A DNA stretch of 64,000 nt from Rebecca billardiae RCC1528 (lineage: Eukaryota > Haptophyta): NCBI GenBank assembly GCA_965240325.2, contig OZ251244.1, forward strand, positions 434,001 to 498,000, in the 5' to 3' direction. Below the pieces are notes generated by a model, which saw only the letters and a list, made by a program, of their open reading frames with translations, had not been told where the DNA came from and did no database searches. Within the stretch, counting starts at the first letter, position 1. Each line of letters opens with the position of its first letter. The position numbers were made by a program, and so were the translations under genes. This document shows, one piece after another, positions 9,480 through 21,129 of this stretch.

Positions 9480-10933
9480 TCGACTGAGACAGGTCAGAGC
9501 AGTGAGTGAGCAGTCGTGCTGTCTCACTCGTGAAAACGTCGTCGTCTGCCCAGGCTCCATCAATCGACATATATGGTTCTGCCGTCTTCAGTGATCGTCG
9601 CGCTGCTCACGATTTGGCGTCGATCACGTCGAGTCTCGGGCGCGCCCTGCTGGCTGAGACTCAGACTGGTCGAATAATTAATGACATTGTCCGGGCCCGC
9701 GCGCGCCGACACTCAGTACTCATCACGGCCGACAGCGGCGCACGGACTCCCGGCCTCGGACCGCCACAGTCTACGCGTCACGCCGGCACGGCCACGGACT
9801 GATGCCGATTGCCCAACTGGAGTCGAACACACTGTAACCACCGCCGTCTCTCTACTCCTGCTACGATCTCTCTCACACAGTCTCACTCCACAGCTTTCTG
9901 CTAGTAGTCTCTCGCACCAGGCTGTTCGGGTCGCCGAGGCCACGACGGGCAACACGCCAGGCGGACCGCGAGCCCCACGGCCGCGCGCCGCCGGGTCGTC
10001 CGCGCCGCCGCCGTACGGTCCGTGCCCGCGTCCCGCAGTGGCGGCCTCGGCGGATGCCAATGAGGCTCTGCTGATTTCAGCGCCTCGTAGCCCGGTGGCG
10101 GCGGCTTGCCAGGGCGTGTTCCGCTGGCGGGGGGCGCACGGGACACGGCGCTGTGGACGCAGATGTGCCCGCGGACAGCTGGTGCTGCGTGCAGACGGGC
10201 TGTTGGCCGTGTTGTGGAAGAGCATTCCGGGCGCCCTCCAGCGCGCGCACGTTTTGCGGCGCCACGCATCTTGCGTCGCGACTCAAGGCATGCTCGCCAA
10301 TGCGTCGCGAGGCGGCATGGTACGTGCGCCCATGGTGTTGCCACCTCGTCCGGCAGCTGCGCCCCGGTCGCTTGCCCTCGCACGCAGCGCGCGCGCGGAT
10401 GGCTGTGGCTCGGCACGGCTGGCCAGTCAAGGCGGCGCGAGCGTGCGCGCTCCCGTAAGTCGCGACGGAAGAGACGTGGCGCAAAACGCGCGGCGCAGGA
10501 GGGCGCCCGATGCTCTTCCGCGATTGCGTTCTGCACGCACGCGGAGGGCGCAAGCTGCAGGGCAAACCGCGCCGTGCCCGAGCAAGGAATGCGCGTGCGC
10601 CCGCCCGGACTTCCCCGGACCACGGGCGAAGCTGAAGGCTGCGGCCAACGGTCATCCGTCCCGCTGAGCACCCATGCCACCGTCGTCTGTGTCATTGAGT
10701 GCGGCTCGGCGCCTTTTCAATAGGGCTTGACTGCCCGGCTGGGGTGGCTTCCAGGCTCGGGAGGTGGGTGGCCGCACGCACGCCGCGAGCCCTCGCGGCA
10801 TATGGACAGAGCGCCTTGGCGTCGCTCGTGGGCTACTTAGGACGTGTGGTGGGCCACTGGTCACACCCCTTGGCACCGGCGGGGCTCGGCGCAGCAGCAG
10901 CCGACGCGGTGCTCGCGGCGGCCGCCGACACGT
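9480..10933. other. 1.45-kb region without a recognised gene
   Basis: Several long open frames exist on both strands (for example 9681-10667 plus and 9901-10695 minus), but they are Arg/Ala/Cys-rich and show no domain, no hydrophobic pattern and no repeat structure. I regard them as products of high GC. The segment 10700-10930 is probably the promoter and 5' leader of the ATRX-like gene. Confidence 0.4.
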
Positions 10934-13264
10934 ATGGCAGCTGGATCGGAGCGGCGGGCGGAGGACGACGACGCGCTTGACGCGCCGATGGACACCGACT
11001 CGATCGACGCCCTCTCGGGCGCCAAGCGCGAGCGCGCCGACGAGCACGCGCCGGGTGCCAAGCTGGACAGCAGCGCTCAGCCGAGCAAGCGCCGTATCGC
11101 GCCCGTGCCCGTGGCGGCGGAGGCGCGCGAGGGCTCGTCGCGCCGCGCGGACGGCGACGCGGCGATGCAGAAGGGCGACCACGCCGCCGCGCTCGAGCAC
11201 TACGCCGCGCACCTCGCCGCCGAGCCATCCGACCTCGCGGCGCGCGCGGCGCACGCGCATGCCTTGCACGGGCTTGGGCGCACTGCCGACGCGATCTCGG
11301 CGGCGCGCGGCGTGCTCGACGAGCTCAGCACGATGGACGACGGGCTGCAGCGCGACACGCCGCCGCACGCGCGGCTGCAGTCGCTCACGCGCTCGCGCCT
11401 CGCCGAGTACGAGCGCGCGGCGGGCGGCGCGGGCGCGCCCTCGGCCGACGGCGGCTGGGCCACCCCTGCGCCGAGCGCGGGCGGCGGCGGCTCGGGCGCG
11501 GACTCGCCCGGTGCGGCGGACGCGGAGGAGCTGGAGGGCCCAGCGCCGCGCGACCCCGCCCTCTCGCCACCGCCGCCCTCGCGCGCGCTCTCCCTCGTCC
11601 CCTTCGAGCCCGACGGCTCGGACGAGGGCGGCGAGGCGGAGATCGACGTTGCCCGGTTGCGCGCGCTGAGCGACGACGAGCGACAGCAGCTGGTGGACCG
11701 GCTGGCGGAGGTGGAGGCGGCGGCGGAGTCGTCGCTGGAGGAGCTCGAGGAGGTGCGCGCTGCGCGCGCGCGCGCGGGGCGCGCGGTGGCGGGGAGGGCA
11801 CGGCGCGCGCGCTCGCGCGGCGCGGCGCGCGTGGCCGCGCGCGCCGTCGCCGCTGGCCGCTGACGCGCCGTGCGCTCGCGCGCGCTGCGCACCCGTGGCC
11901 GTGGCGCTGCCGGCGGCGTGCGGTGCGCGCGGCGTGGCGCGCAGGAGTCCCTCGCCGCCCGGCTCGAGGAGATCCGCGCCGAGCTCTCCGGCGCGATGCA
12001 GAAGCCCCCGGACTGTCCGGAGGTGGAGGAGGCCGCTCAGGCAGAGCTGCAGGCACTGCGCGAGCTGCACGAAGGTGCGGGCGCGCCGCCGCGTCGCCGC
12101 GACTGCCACGCCCGGGACGGCGGCGGGCCGGGGGCGGCGCTGGGGTGGGCGGCTCGCGCGCGGCGTGGGGTCGAGCGGGGCGGGCGCGTGCGGCGCGCCC
12201 TCGGGCGCGCGGGCCGCCCCTGCGCGGCCGGCGTTGTGCGCGCGCGAGCCATGTGTTCGCGCGCGCGCGCACGCTGCGGCGCGCGCGCTCACTCGCGCGC
12301 GCACGCTCGGCCGTGCCGCCCGGACGCCGCCCGGCCGCGCCGCGCCACGCGCGCTCGCGCGCAGAGGCGTACGACGAGGCGATCGACGAGTCGGCGCAGC
12401 TGCAGGAGGCGCTCGACATCGCGGGCGAGAACGTGTCAGCCATTATGCGCCTGCTGGGCCGAGACCGGTCGACGCGCGCGCTCGGCGCGATGACCGGCGG
12501 CTGGGCGGAGGACGTGCGCGCGCTCGAGCAGGAGCTCGCGCTGGAGAAGCGGCGCTCCGCGTCGGCGGACGCGCCCGCGGCGGACGCCGACGCCGACGCC
12601 GACGCCGAGCCCAGGCCCAAGCCGCCGCCGCCAAAGTACGTCGCGGCTGCCGAGCGCGAGCTGGATCGCGTGCGGCCAGTGCGCTCCAAGCAGGGGCGGC
12701 GGCAGGAGGTTGGTGCGTCGGGGTTCCGCGGGGTGAAGGCGTACGGCGCGGCGCTGGCGGACGTGTACAAGGCGGTGCGCCCGCGCGACGTCGCGGGGAT
12801 CGACGTCGACGGCGCCGACGAGATCGACGAGCTTCTCTCCGACGACGACGGCGGCGCGGACGGCGGCGCCGCTCGCACGCCGCCGCGCCGCCGCGGCGCG
12901 GACGCAGACGGCGAGGAGGGCGCGCGGTCGGAGGACGAGGAGGAGGAGGAGGGCGGGCGCGTGCGGCTGAGCAAGGCGGACTACGCCGCCGCCTTCGCCG
13001 AGGAGGACCGCCACGGCCTCACCGCCGAGCAGCGCCGTCGGATGCGCAAGCTGAGCGCGGGCGGCGACGGCGCGACGCGTCGCGAGGCCACGCACAAGGG
13101 CCAGTGCTCCGTGTGCGCCCTGCCGCTCTACTCGGCGCGGCAGTTCCACCTGCACCCGCTGCTCGCGATCCCGGTGTGCGCGGAGTGCCGCGCGGGGCCG
13201 TGCCAGGAGCTCGCGATGCCGACGGACGAGCTCTGCTGCTGGTGCGCTGGGACGAGCGCGGGCG

Positions 13265-13313
<49 letters not shown>

Positions 13314-13684
13314 GAGCGGCGGCGACGGCGCGAGCGGCGGCGGCGGCGCGAGCGGCGGGATGGCGGTTGACGAGGAGGACGACGCGGCGGAGACGGAGCC
13401 CGATGGCTCGCGCTCGGGCGGCTCGTCGCCCGCCTCCGAGTCCGAGCAGCTGCTGCTCTGCGATAACGTCGAGGGCTGCAGCGCTGCCTTTTGCGTGCGC
13501 TGCGTCCGTGCGCACCTCGGTGACGCTTTTGCTGACGCGGCGCTCGGCGCCGAGTCGTGGCAGTGCCTGCTGTGCCGCCCGCCGCCGAAGCTGCTGCGGC
13601 AGATGCGCCACGCCGCGGCGATGATGAGCGCGCGCAACAAGCAGACCGCCGAGCGCCGCGAGAAGCGCGCCGCCGCGCGCGCGC

Positions 13685-13718
<34 letters not shown>

Positions 13719-16700
13719 GAGTGCCAACGCTGTCGTGCCTGAGACGACACTGCAGCGGCTGAGCGGCATCAGCACGGGCTCGCTCGTGTGGCCGCCGCCG
13801 CCGAGCGCGGGCGGCGGGCCGCTCGACGGCGCGTCGCCCGCCGCCGCGCGCGCCTCGGCGCGCTCCGAGCCCATCAAGCTGCGCGGCGCGTGGAGCGCCG
13901 TGCGCGTGGACGACGGCGGCGGCGGCGCGGCCGGCGAGGCGAATGCAGGCGCGGCGGCGGACGGCGACGGCGCGGCGGGCTCGGCGGAGGCGGTGGTACG
14001 GCCGCACGCGGCGTTCGAGGGGATGCTGAAGCCGCACCAGCGCGAGGCGCTGAGCTTCCTGTGGGACGCGATGCTGCGCGAGCAGCTCGGCAACGGCGCG
14101 GTCCTTGCCCACTCGATGGGGCTCGGCAAGACACTCACAACCATCGCGTTCCTGCACACGCTGCTTCGCGCGCACAACACGCCGCGCGCGCACCCGCCGC
14201 CGCCCGCCGCGGCGGCCGCCGAGGGCGTGGGCGCGGGCGCGCCCGCGGCGGCGCCCGCGGCGCCGCCGCCGCTCGTGCGCCGCGTGGTCATCGCCACGCC
14301 CGTCGCCGTGCTGCACAACTGGCAGCGCGAGCTGATGCGCTGGACGCCCGCGGACGCGCCCATTCGCGTGTGGCTCGTGGAGTCAATCGCTAAGAAGGAC
14401 GCTCGCCGCGCGCTGCTCGAGTCGTGGAACGCGCCGGGGGCGTCGGGCGTGCTGCTGCTCTCGCACGACCTGTACCGGATGGTCACGTCCAAGATCATCA
14501 AGCACAAGGACCTCATGCACAAGCAGGCGCGCAAGAAGGCCGCGGCGGAGCAGGCGGCGAGCGCGGCGGGTGAGGTGCCGCCAGACGCGACGGCGATGAT
14601 TGCCGCCGGCGCGGTGCGCTCCGAGGACGGCGCGTCGGCGAACGACCTGATCGGCGGGGGCACGCTCACGCCGGCGGACGTGGCGGCGCTGGAGCAGGCG
14701 CTGTACGCGGCGGACATGGTCGTCGTCGACGAGGCGCACAAGCTCAAGAACGACAAGACGCTCATCTCGCGAGCGTTCAAGCAAGCGCGCACGCGCCGCC
14801 GGCTCGCGCTCACCGGCACGCCGGTTCAGAACAACTTGCATGAGTACTTCGTCATGGTGGACTGGGTGCGGCCGAACGCGCTGGGCACGCGCGCGGAGTT
14901 CCAGCAGAACTTCGCCGACGCGATCGAGCGCGGGCAGCACACCGACTCCTCCAAGAAGGACATCGCCACCATGCGCAAGCGCGCATACGTGCTCCACAAC
15001 ACGCTCAAGGCCTTTGTCCACCGCAAGGGGTACGCCGTGCTGCGCCAGGGGCTGCCGCCCAAGAAGGAGTTCGTGGTGGTGGTGCAGCTCTCGCCGCTGC
15101 AGAAGCGGCTGTACCGCGCGTACTGCGCCAACGTGATCGCGGGCGACGACGGCAAGAAGCTCTTCCGCGACTACCAGACGCTCCTGTCCGTCTGGGACCA
15201 CCCCGCCATGCTGCTGCCGCCCGAGCACGGCACGGGCGCGCACACCGCGGCCGAGCGCGAGGGGTTCGACGTGGACCCGCTCACGCAGTCGGTGCTGGCG
15301 GAGCAGCAGGCGGGCGCGGGCGCGGGCGCGGGCGCGCCCGCCGCCGCGGCCGACGCCCCCGCCGCCGCCGCGCCGCCGCCGCCGCCGCCCGGACTCTGGT
15401 ACGATCCGGTGTGGCCTCGGGAGGACAGGCGCCGCTACCCGACAGCGGCCGAGTCGGGCAAGGTGCACCTCGCGCTGAGCATCGCCGCAAAGGCGCGCGC
15501 GCTGGGCGAGAAGGTGCTAGTCTTCTCGCAGCGCACGATGATGCTCGACGTGCTCGAGAAGGTGATGCAGCAGACGCCGTGCCCGCCCTTCGTCGTCGAC
15601 TCCGATCAGGCCGACACGGAGCGCGCGCGCGCGGGCGGCGGCGCGGCCGCGGGCGGCGGCGGCGCGGGCGGCGCGCGCGCCGACGCGGACGCGGCCGCGG
15701 ACGACGGCGGCGTCCGGTACTGGCAGCCGGACGTGGACTACCTGCGGATCGACGGCACGAGCTCGGCGGCGCGGCGGTACGACATCGCCACCGAGTTCAA
15801 CCAGGACAGCGGCGCCTCCGTCCTCCTCGTCTCCACCACGGCGGGCGCACACGGCATCAACTTGCAGCGCGCGTCGCGCGTGATTGTGTTTGACGCTTCT
15901 TGGAACCCGACCAACGATCTGCAGGCGATCTTCCGCGCGTACCGGTACGGCCAGCGCCGCGCGGTGGTGGTGTACCGGCTGCTCGCGGCGAACACGATGG
16001 AGGAGAAGGTGTACAAGAAGCAGGTGCGCGCGCGCGAGGGCTTGCGCGCGCGGCCGACGCGGTGCGCCGCGCCGCGCGCGCTCACGCGCCGCGCCGCCGC
16101 CGCCGCCGCCCGCGCTCCGGCCCCGCGCCGTGCGCGCGCGCTGTCCCACAGGTGCTCAAGCAGGGCATGGCGTCGCGCGTGATGGAGCTGCAGGACGTCG
16201 AGCGCCGGTACACGCGCGAGGAGATGGCCAACGTGTACGAGATGGACGTGCCGGCCGACGACGACGACGCCGACGACGACGCGCTCGAGACAATGCTGGA
16301 CGACAAATTGCTTCAGGAGCTGATCGACGAGCCTCGGACGCAGTGCGCGCGCTGGTGCAAGGAGGTGCGCCCGCACGACACGATGGTGGAGCGCTCGGGG
16401 TACGACGAGATCACGCCCGAGGAGATGGAGGACGCGCACATCGAGTACCACCGCTCGCTGCACTCCGCGCCGCGCAGCGCGTGCTGCCCGACGGTGCGCG
16501 GCGCGGCGCGGCGCGGCGCGGAGTGCAGCGCACGCGCCGCGCGCCGGCGCGCGCGGCGCGGCGGGCCGCGCGCCGCGCACTGCACCCTGCGCCTCGCGCC
16601 GAGCACGCGGAGGACGGCTGGCGCGGGCGGCGCGAGCCCCGGGCGCTCACGCGCGCGCTTCCCCCGCCCCCCCGCCCCCCGCCCCCCGCCCCGCCCGCCC

Positions 16701-17704
16701 CCGCGCAGTGCAAGCTCTTCCCAGTCCCGCACGTCTGGGCTCGGCCCTACCTGTACTGCCCCCGCCACCCGACGACGCCCGTGCTGCTCGCGCCTGGCGT
16801 CCCCGAGATCCAGTCGCTCGAGCCGTCGAGCGAGAGCGAGAGCGCGGCGATCCTCAAGTTCGTCACCGAGCTGCCCACCGCCAACAACAACTCGCCCTTC
16901 TGCGGGCCCAACTCGACGGCGCACTACGAGCTGCAGATTAAGGAGGTGAGTACCCGCTTCTACCCGCTTCTACCCGCTTCTACCCGCGCGGCCCGCCGGC
17001 CGACCGAGTGGGCGGGGGCGGACGGCGCCGAGGAGCGCGCGGCCGCGTGTGCGCGCCGGCCGTTGCCGGCCGAGCTGCGCGCGTGTGCCGACGCGCGCCG
17101 CGCGGGCACGCGCCGCCGCGGGCGCTGGAGCCGTGGCTCCCTGCCGCAGCGCGTGCTCGCCCCCGCTGTGGCTCCTGTGCAGCTAGCTGCTAGCCATGTG
17201 GGCACACGCGCGCGCACAGCAGCGGCACAGCTGGTCAGCTCACACACATGCGGCTACCCCGCGCGCGCATGTGTGCGCGCGCGTACCCGCCGCGCCGGCG
17301 CAGAACGACGGCGAGTGGGTGTCGCAGGAGAAGGCGATCAAGTCGTCCGTCGTGCGCAAGAAGCACCTCGTGAGTGCCACGCCGCGCCCGCACCGCCGCA
17401 TGACGCCACTCAGCGCGCGGCGCGCGCGCGGCGCGCCGCCTGTGATTCATCACGCGCGGCGCTGCGCGGCCCCGCGCGCGCGCGCGCGGCCCCGGCGGAG
17501 CAGAAGGCCGGCAACGTGTACCGCGTGCGCGTGCGCATCGTGCACGACGGCAAGCGCTCCGAGTGGTCCGCCGAGTCCGCGCCGCTCAAGCACGGCCACC
17601 GCGTGACCAAGGAGCCCCTGCCAGCGGAGGGAGCGCAGCAGCCGCTGCCAGGCGCCCCCCCGGCCTTTGGCGTGCCCATCCCGCCGCCCGGGGCGGCGCC
17701 GTGA
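10934..17704 (+). CDS. ATRX-like: ATRX-like SNF2 chromatin remodeler with ADD domain
   Basis: Seven exons whose phases all agree: 10934-11752, 11945-12074, 12365-16023, 16152-16493, 16709-16945, 17304-17369 and 17504-17704, giving 1,817 residues. A TPR-like hairpin lies at ~73-130 (AMQKGDHAAALEHYAAHL). An ADD-type zinc module lies at ~563-720: CSVC, CAEC, CCWC, then LLLCDNVEGC, CVRCV and CLLC, interrupted by a Gly run at ~616-632. The SNF2 ATPase starts at ~868 with MLKPHQREALSFLWD, GLGKT (902-906), DEAH (1105-1108) and TGTPVQNN. The helicase C lobe (~1360-1535) has LVFSQRTMMLDVLEKV, RIDGTS, and ASWNPTNDLQAIFRAYRYGQ. The ADD plus SNF2 combination defines the ATRX class, which deposits H3.3 and reads H3K9me3/K4me0. 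The C-terminal ~150 residues read like a fibronectin type III fold split by two introns. Acceptors are CGCAG, CACAG and GGAGCAG. I see no paralogue in the window. Confidence 0.9.
13264..13355 (+). repeat. GGC trinucleotide run inside the ADD domain
   Basis: A (GGC)n tract encodes 16-17 consecutive glycines followed by GASGGDG-type units, placed between the GATA-like and PHD-like cysteine sets of the ADD module. It is a likely slippage site. Confidence 0.9.
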
Positions 17705-18351
17705 GTCCGTCCCGAGCGTCGGAGCGCGGCTGCCCGCCGGCAGCACGGCTGCTCGCAGGTGCAGGTTGGGCGGTTGCACGCCAGCACGAGCACCTCGCGT
17801 GGGGACGACGCGCGGCTTCTTTTTTCTGACACAGCGATCCGCCAGACCGTTGCAGCGCCGGCCCCCGGGCCTGTCTTCGGAGTCGGGCTCGGACCCCACG
17901 CGCGCCCATCGCGCAGCGTAGACAAGACAAGCTTGGGCGGCACCTCTGGGCTGGTGCGCTCCCAATGACGACTTCCCCAGCACAGTAGCATGCCGATATG
18001 AGCAGTCGTCGTATCCTAGCCGTATGCGCCATGCAGTCGTCGTCGCAGCAGTTACTCCGACTGCTGGCGCAGCACAGTTCGTCACTAATATCCGCCGCGG
18101 CGCAGTCGCGATCGATCGGCGCGGATCACTGATCTGTGATCAGCTCAAACTCACAGCAGCTGCCGTCATGCCCTTCATCAGCAGAGACAGCATCAGCAGA
18201 CTGCCAGACGACAGCATGAGTCAGATAGAGCAGCAGCACTGCGCTAGGGGCTGCTACCGGCATCACTTGATGGCCGCGCGGACATGAGCGCGCCGCGCGG
18301 CGGACGGCAGCGTGCGATCAGCTAAGCGCGTCGTGACGGTCGTGATTATTT

Positions 18352-18411
18352 ATGGCCCGCGGTGCAGGGCGCCGGAGCGCGCAGGCGTGGAGCCCGCAGT
18401 GCGGGCCCTAA
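18352..18411 (+). repeat. Dispersed 60-bp GC hairpin repeat, copy 1
   Basis: Starts ATGGCCCGCGGTG and ends in a small hairpin (GCCCGC AGT GCGGGC) followed by CCTAA. A related copy lies at 38602-38656 with the same start and an end of GGGCCCTCA. Hairpin-then-CTAA endings are seen at Helitron 3' termini, but two copies are too few to assign. Confidence 0.6.
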
Positions 18412-18472
18412 CCACGTTCGTTTCAAAAAGATCTTTGATCAAGAAAAAAGGGACTGGGCGGACGAGTTTGAG

Positions 18473-18546
18473 ATGGGGCACTTCGCTGATGGGAAATGCG
18501 GGGTCAAGTTCCACCCCCGCTCAAGTTCCAACGAGCGCTCCATAGG
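18473..18546 (+). repeat. Dispersed repeat fragment, copy 1 of an inverted pair
   Basis: Shares ATGGGGCACTTCGCTG, ATGCGGGGTCAAGTTCCAC and an ATAGG end, in the same order, with the reverse complement of 35163-35280. The copy here is about 44 bp shorter because of internal deletions. Confidence 0.75.
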
Positions 18547-19206
18547 CTAACGGGGCATAGGTCACGGCCGTGACGACGCAGGATGCTCAGCTATGCCGCG
18601 GCCGACACAACATATAGTCTGCTACTTGCATGTACTACATCAGCAGCAGACGCATCTGTCGGGCTGCCAGTCTTGTCAGCTGGCTGCCGGACGAATGACG
18701 ACGAAGCCCTCCCCGACCGCGACCGCTCATTCCGGAGGAGGACGACAACCGACTACCGAGGTCAGGCCCGCTAGAAATAAAGTTCAGCCGACGACGTTCA
18801 GGTCTCCACCGGGCGGACAAAGTTGCAGCGAAGACACCAGCAGCATCACCGCCACAAACCAGACGACTACTACGACCGGAGCAACTGAGGTGAGTAGTGG
18901 CGCGCTGCCGCACTGTGTCTGTGAGTGCCGCACTACCTCATCGAGGCATCATCGAGCAGCAGCCAATATTAATTATTATTGCACTACTATTTGCAGCAGG
19001 AACGGCCACAGCAACCGCTGGTATGATGATGAATAGCAGTGACCATATGATGATTTGTGATCACACATCCCCATCACCCATCACGCATCACTGCCCGCCA
19101 GCCGTGGGTCCAGGCGAACGCCAAATGTGCCGGAGGCCCCTGGCAGGGGCCCGCCGCTCTGGCGCTCCGGGCAGCGCGTGCGTCGCCGCGACGCGCTGCG
19201 GCGCGC

Positions 19207-19770
19207 TCACCGGCCTGCATGGCGCAACGGCCGCCAGGGCACAGCCGCGCCACCAATATCTGCGCGCGCGGCGCGAGCGTCGCCGGTGGTAGCAGCGACG
19301 CTGTCATTGGGCGTAGCGCCCGCGAGCTTCTCCCCCGGCACCCCGCCGTCACTCAGCCCGAGCCTGCGCTCCAGCCGCTCACGTGCGTCTGCCGGCGCGC
19401 TGAGCAGCGCAGAGTCGGCGGTGCAGACCACCCACTGCGCCGCGCGCGGCGCGGGCCGCGCTCCCGGCGCGCGGCTCTGCTCGCGCGGCGGCAGGTACGA
19501 GTCGTGCGCCGCGCGCGGCACCAGTGCGCGGCTCGCCTCGAGGGGGCGCCACGCCGGGTCCTCCGCGGCGAAGAGCGGCGGCTCGGCGCCGTGTGAGGTG
19601 CGCACACGCTCGGGCGCGCGGCTGTGCGCGCCCGCGAACCCCTCGGGCGCGCTGCCGGCCGCGCCGCGCAGCTGCGGCATGGTCGAGAGCAGCGCGCCCA
19701 ACGCGAAGTGCCGAACAAGAAGCGCCGATGTGTGCGGCACGCTGAGCGCCACGGCGGCAGCCGCCATCAT
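19207..19770 (-). CDS. Small putative membrane or organelle protein, function unknown
   Basis: Open frame of 187 residues from the MMAAAAVAL start, which could extend to an ATG at 19812. The N-terminus has a hydrophobic stretch (SALLVRHFALGALLSTM), followed by a soluble region with balanced Leu, Val, Asp and Glu (WVVCTADSALLSAPADARERLERRLGLSDGG). That composition is more protein-like than the opposite frames. No family is recognised. It is head to head with the GT25-like gene starting at 19811, only about 40 bp away, so the two would share a promoter. The alternative is that this is a chance frame in a GC-rich GT25 promoter. Confidence 0.4.
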   Translation of the reverse strand: MMAAAAVALSVPHTSALLVRHFALGALLSTMPQLRGAAGSAPEGFAGAHSRAPERVRTSHGAEPPLFAAEDPAWRPLEASRALVPRAAHDSYLPPREQSRAPGARPAPRAAQWVVCTADSALLSAPADARERLERRLGLSDGGVPGEKLAGATPNDSVAATTGDARAARADIGGAAVPWRPLRHAGR

Positions 19771-19810
19771 GGTGCATACAATACCGCCCGCCGGCACGGG
19801 CGGAATCTGC

Positions 19811-21001
19811 ATGGCGCGGGTGATGAGGTCGTGCGTGCTCGCGCTCGTCCTCGCCCTGCCTACTCTATGGGCCAGCGGGGCCGATGACGATGTCTACGTG
19901 CCCCCGAGCAGGCTGCTCGCTGACGCCGCCGATCAGTTCTCCCTCGGCAGCGCTCGGCGTCGCATGAAGTCCACGTCCAAGTGCCCGGCGCTCCCGGGCG
20001 GCCTGCCGCCGATCACGGCCGCGTACTACATCAACAGGGCGAAAGACACGCGGCGCAACGCCTTCATGCAGCGCACGCTGCGCGAGGCGGGGATCGAGGC
20101 GGTGCGCGTGCCCGCGATCGAGCCGCCCGTGAGCGACATCTACCCGCTGCTGCGCGACCGCACGGGCAAGTACGCGCAGTCTGAGTTCGTGCGCTACCTG
20201 TACTCGCAGCGCCGATGCCGGCGCGTGACGCAGCCGCTCGAGCCCGGCGGCCTGCGCCAGCCGCTCATCGACTGCGTGCACAAGTGGAAGATCGGCGCGC
20301 CGCTCGGCTGCCCGCACTGGTCCGCGTACGGCGGGCTCTCGTCGCAGCTCGCCGGCCTGTCGTCTCAGCTCCGCACGGCCGGCCTCTCCAGGGAAATCTG
20401 CGGCAAGCTCGCGGCCAACTTCCTGAGCGGCCTGCGCGCCGTCCGGAAGATGCAGATGTGGGTGAACGCCAAGCGGACGGGCAAGGCGATCAGGCTGCCT
20501 CCGGCCTCGCCCAAGCGCGCGCCGCTGCCCGACGAGCACTACTTCCTTCTGATGGAAGACGATTCGAAGATTCTGCCCAACTACCGCGAGCGCTTCTGCC
20601 AGTTCCTGGTCACCTTCCCGCCGCACACGTGGGACATCGCCAAGGTCGACCTGGACGCGCGCGACGTGAGCCCACGCGCCATGATCGGGCACTGGACCAA
20701 CCAGTACAGGTCCCCCGACCTCGCAACGATGCGCGCCGACCCGGACGCGTGGCTGCGCAACAGCAGCATCGACATCAAGCGCGTCCCGCTCGCGTACGGC
20801 ATGGCGGCCGTGCTGCTCCGCGAGAGCGCGCTGCCGCACTACCTCAACCTGCTCGAGGATTCGATCGTGCGCCTGACGGACATGCTGATCGGCAAGTTCG
20901 CCTACAACCGCACGCTTCGAGTCGCCGTGTCTCGGCTGAAGCTCTGCGACTCGGAGAGCGAGATGCAAAAGGACACCACCCTGGGTAGTAGCAGCAGCTG
21001 A
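19811..21001 (+). CDS. GT25-like glycosyltransferase, tandem copy 1
   Basis: Single exon, 396 residues, starting at the ATG that gives a classic signal peptide (MARVMRSCVLALVLALPTLW). Residues ~68-100 read ITAAYYINRAKDTRRNAFMQRTLREAG, the N-terminal pattern of glycosyltransferase family 25 (strand, INL/INR, DR). A VRVPAIEPP strand follows. HYFLLMEDDSKIL places an EDD acidic motif at 249-251, the metal or sugar-nucleotide position of the family. GT25 members (LPS galactosyltransferases, COLGALT) transfer galactose or related sugars. Substrate and linkage here are unknown. The conserved Cys pairs suit a secretory-pathway enzyme. It is a close paralogue of 21899-23065. Confidence 0.75.
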   Translation: MARVMRSCVLALVLALPTLWASGADDDVYVPPSRLLADAADQFSLGSARRRMKSTSKCPALPGGLPPITAAYYINRAKDTRRNAFMQRTLREAGIEAVRVPAIEPPVSDIYPLLRDRTGKYAQSEFVRYLYSQRRCRRVTQPLEPGGLRQPLIDCVHKWKIGAPLGCPHWSAYGGLSSQLAGLSSQLRTAGLSREICGKLAANFLSGLRAVRKMQMWVNAKRTGKAIRLPPASPKRAPLPDEHYFLLMEDDSKILPNYRERFCQFLVTFPPHTWDIAKVDLDARDVSPRAMIGHWTNQYRSPDLATMRADPDAWLRNSSIDIKRVPLAYGMAAVLLRESALPHYLNLLEDSIVRLTDMLIGKFAYNRTLRVAVSRLKLCDSESEMQKDTTLGSSSS

Positions 21002-21129
21002 CCGGGGCGGCGTGCTGCCGACGATGCAGCCGTGTAGAATGCGCGCTATGCGCGCATACAGTAGGGTATACTGCAGTACTCCGCTCAGCCGCGCATACAC
21101 GGGCGACATAGCATCTACGGCATGTGCTA
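21002..21129. other. 3' flank of GT25 copy 1
   Basis: Short AT-richer flank ending at the left end of a TIR element. No gene. Confidence 0.4.

Larger units (their letters stand above)
17705..19206. other. Intergenic region with dispersed-repeat fragments
   Basis: No gene is recognised. It holds two pieces shared with other intergenic regions of this window, annotated separately (18352-18411 and 18473-18546). A short open frame over the second piece (18362-18550) contains HVRFKKIFDQEKRDWADEFE and may be the remnant of an element-encoded protein. AT content rises after 18900. Confidence 0.45.

Noticed and set aside
12436-14316. 626-residue minus-strand open frame antisense to the ATRX-like gene (also 13128-14819 and 10652-12304)
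   Set aside because: Arg/Ala-rich translations mirror the codon bias of the sense gene, which has clear domains. They are GC-driven shadow frames.
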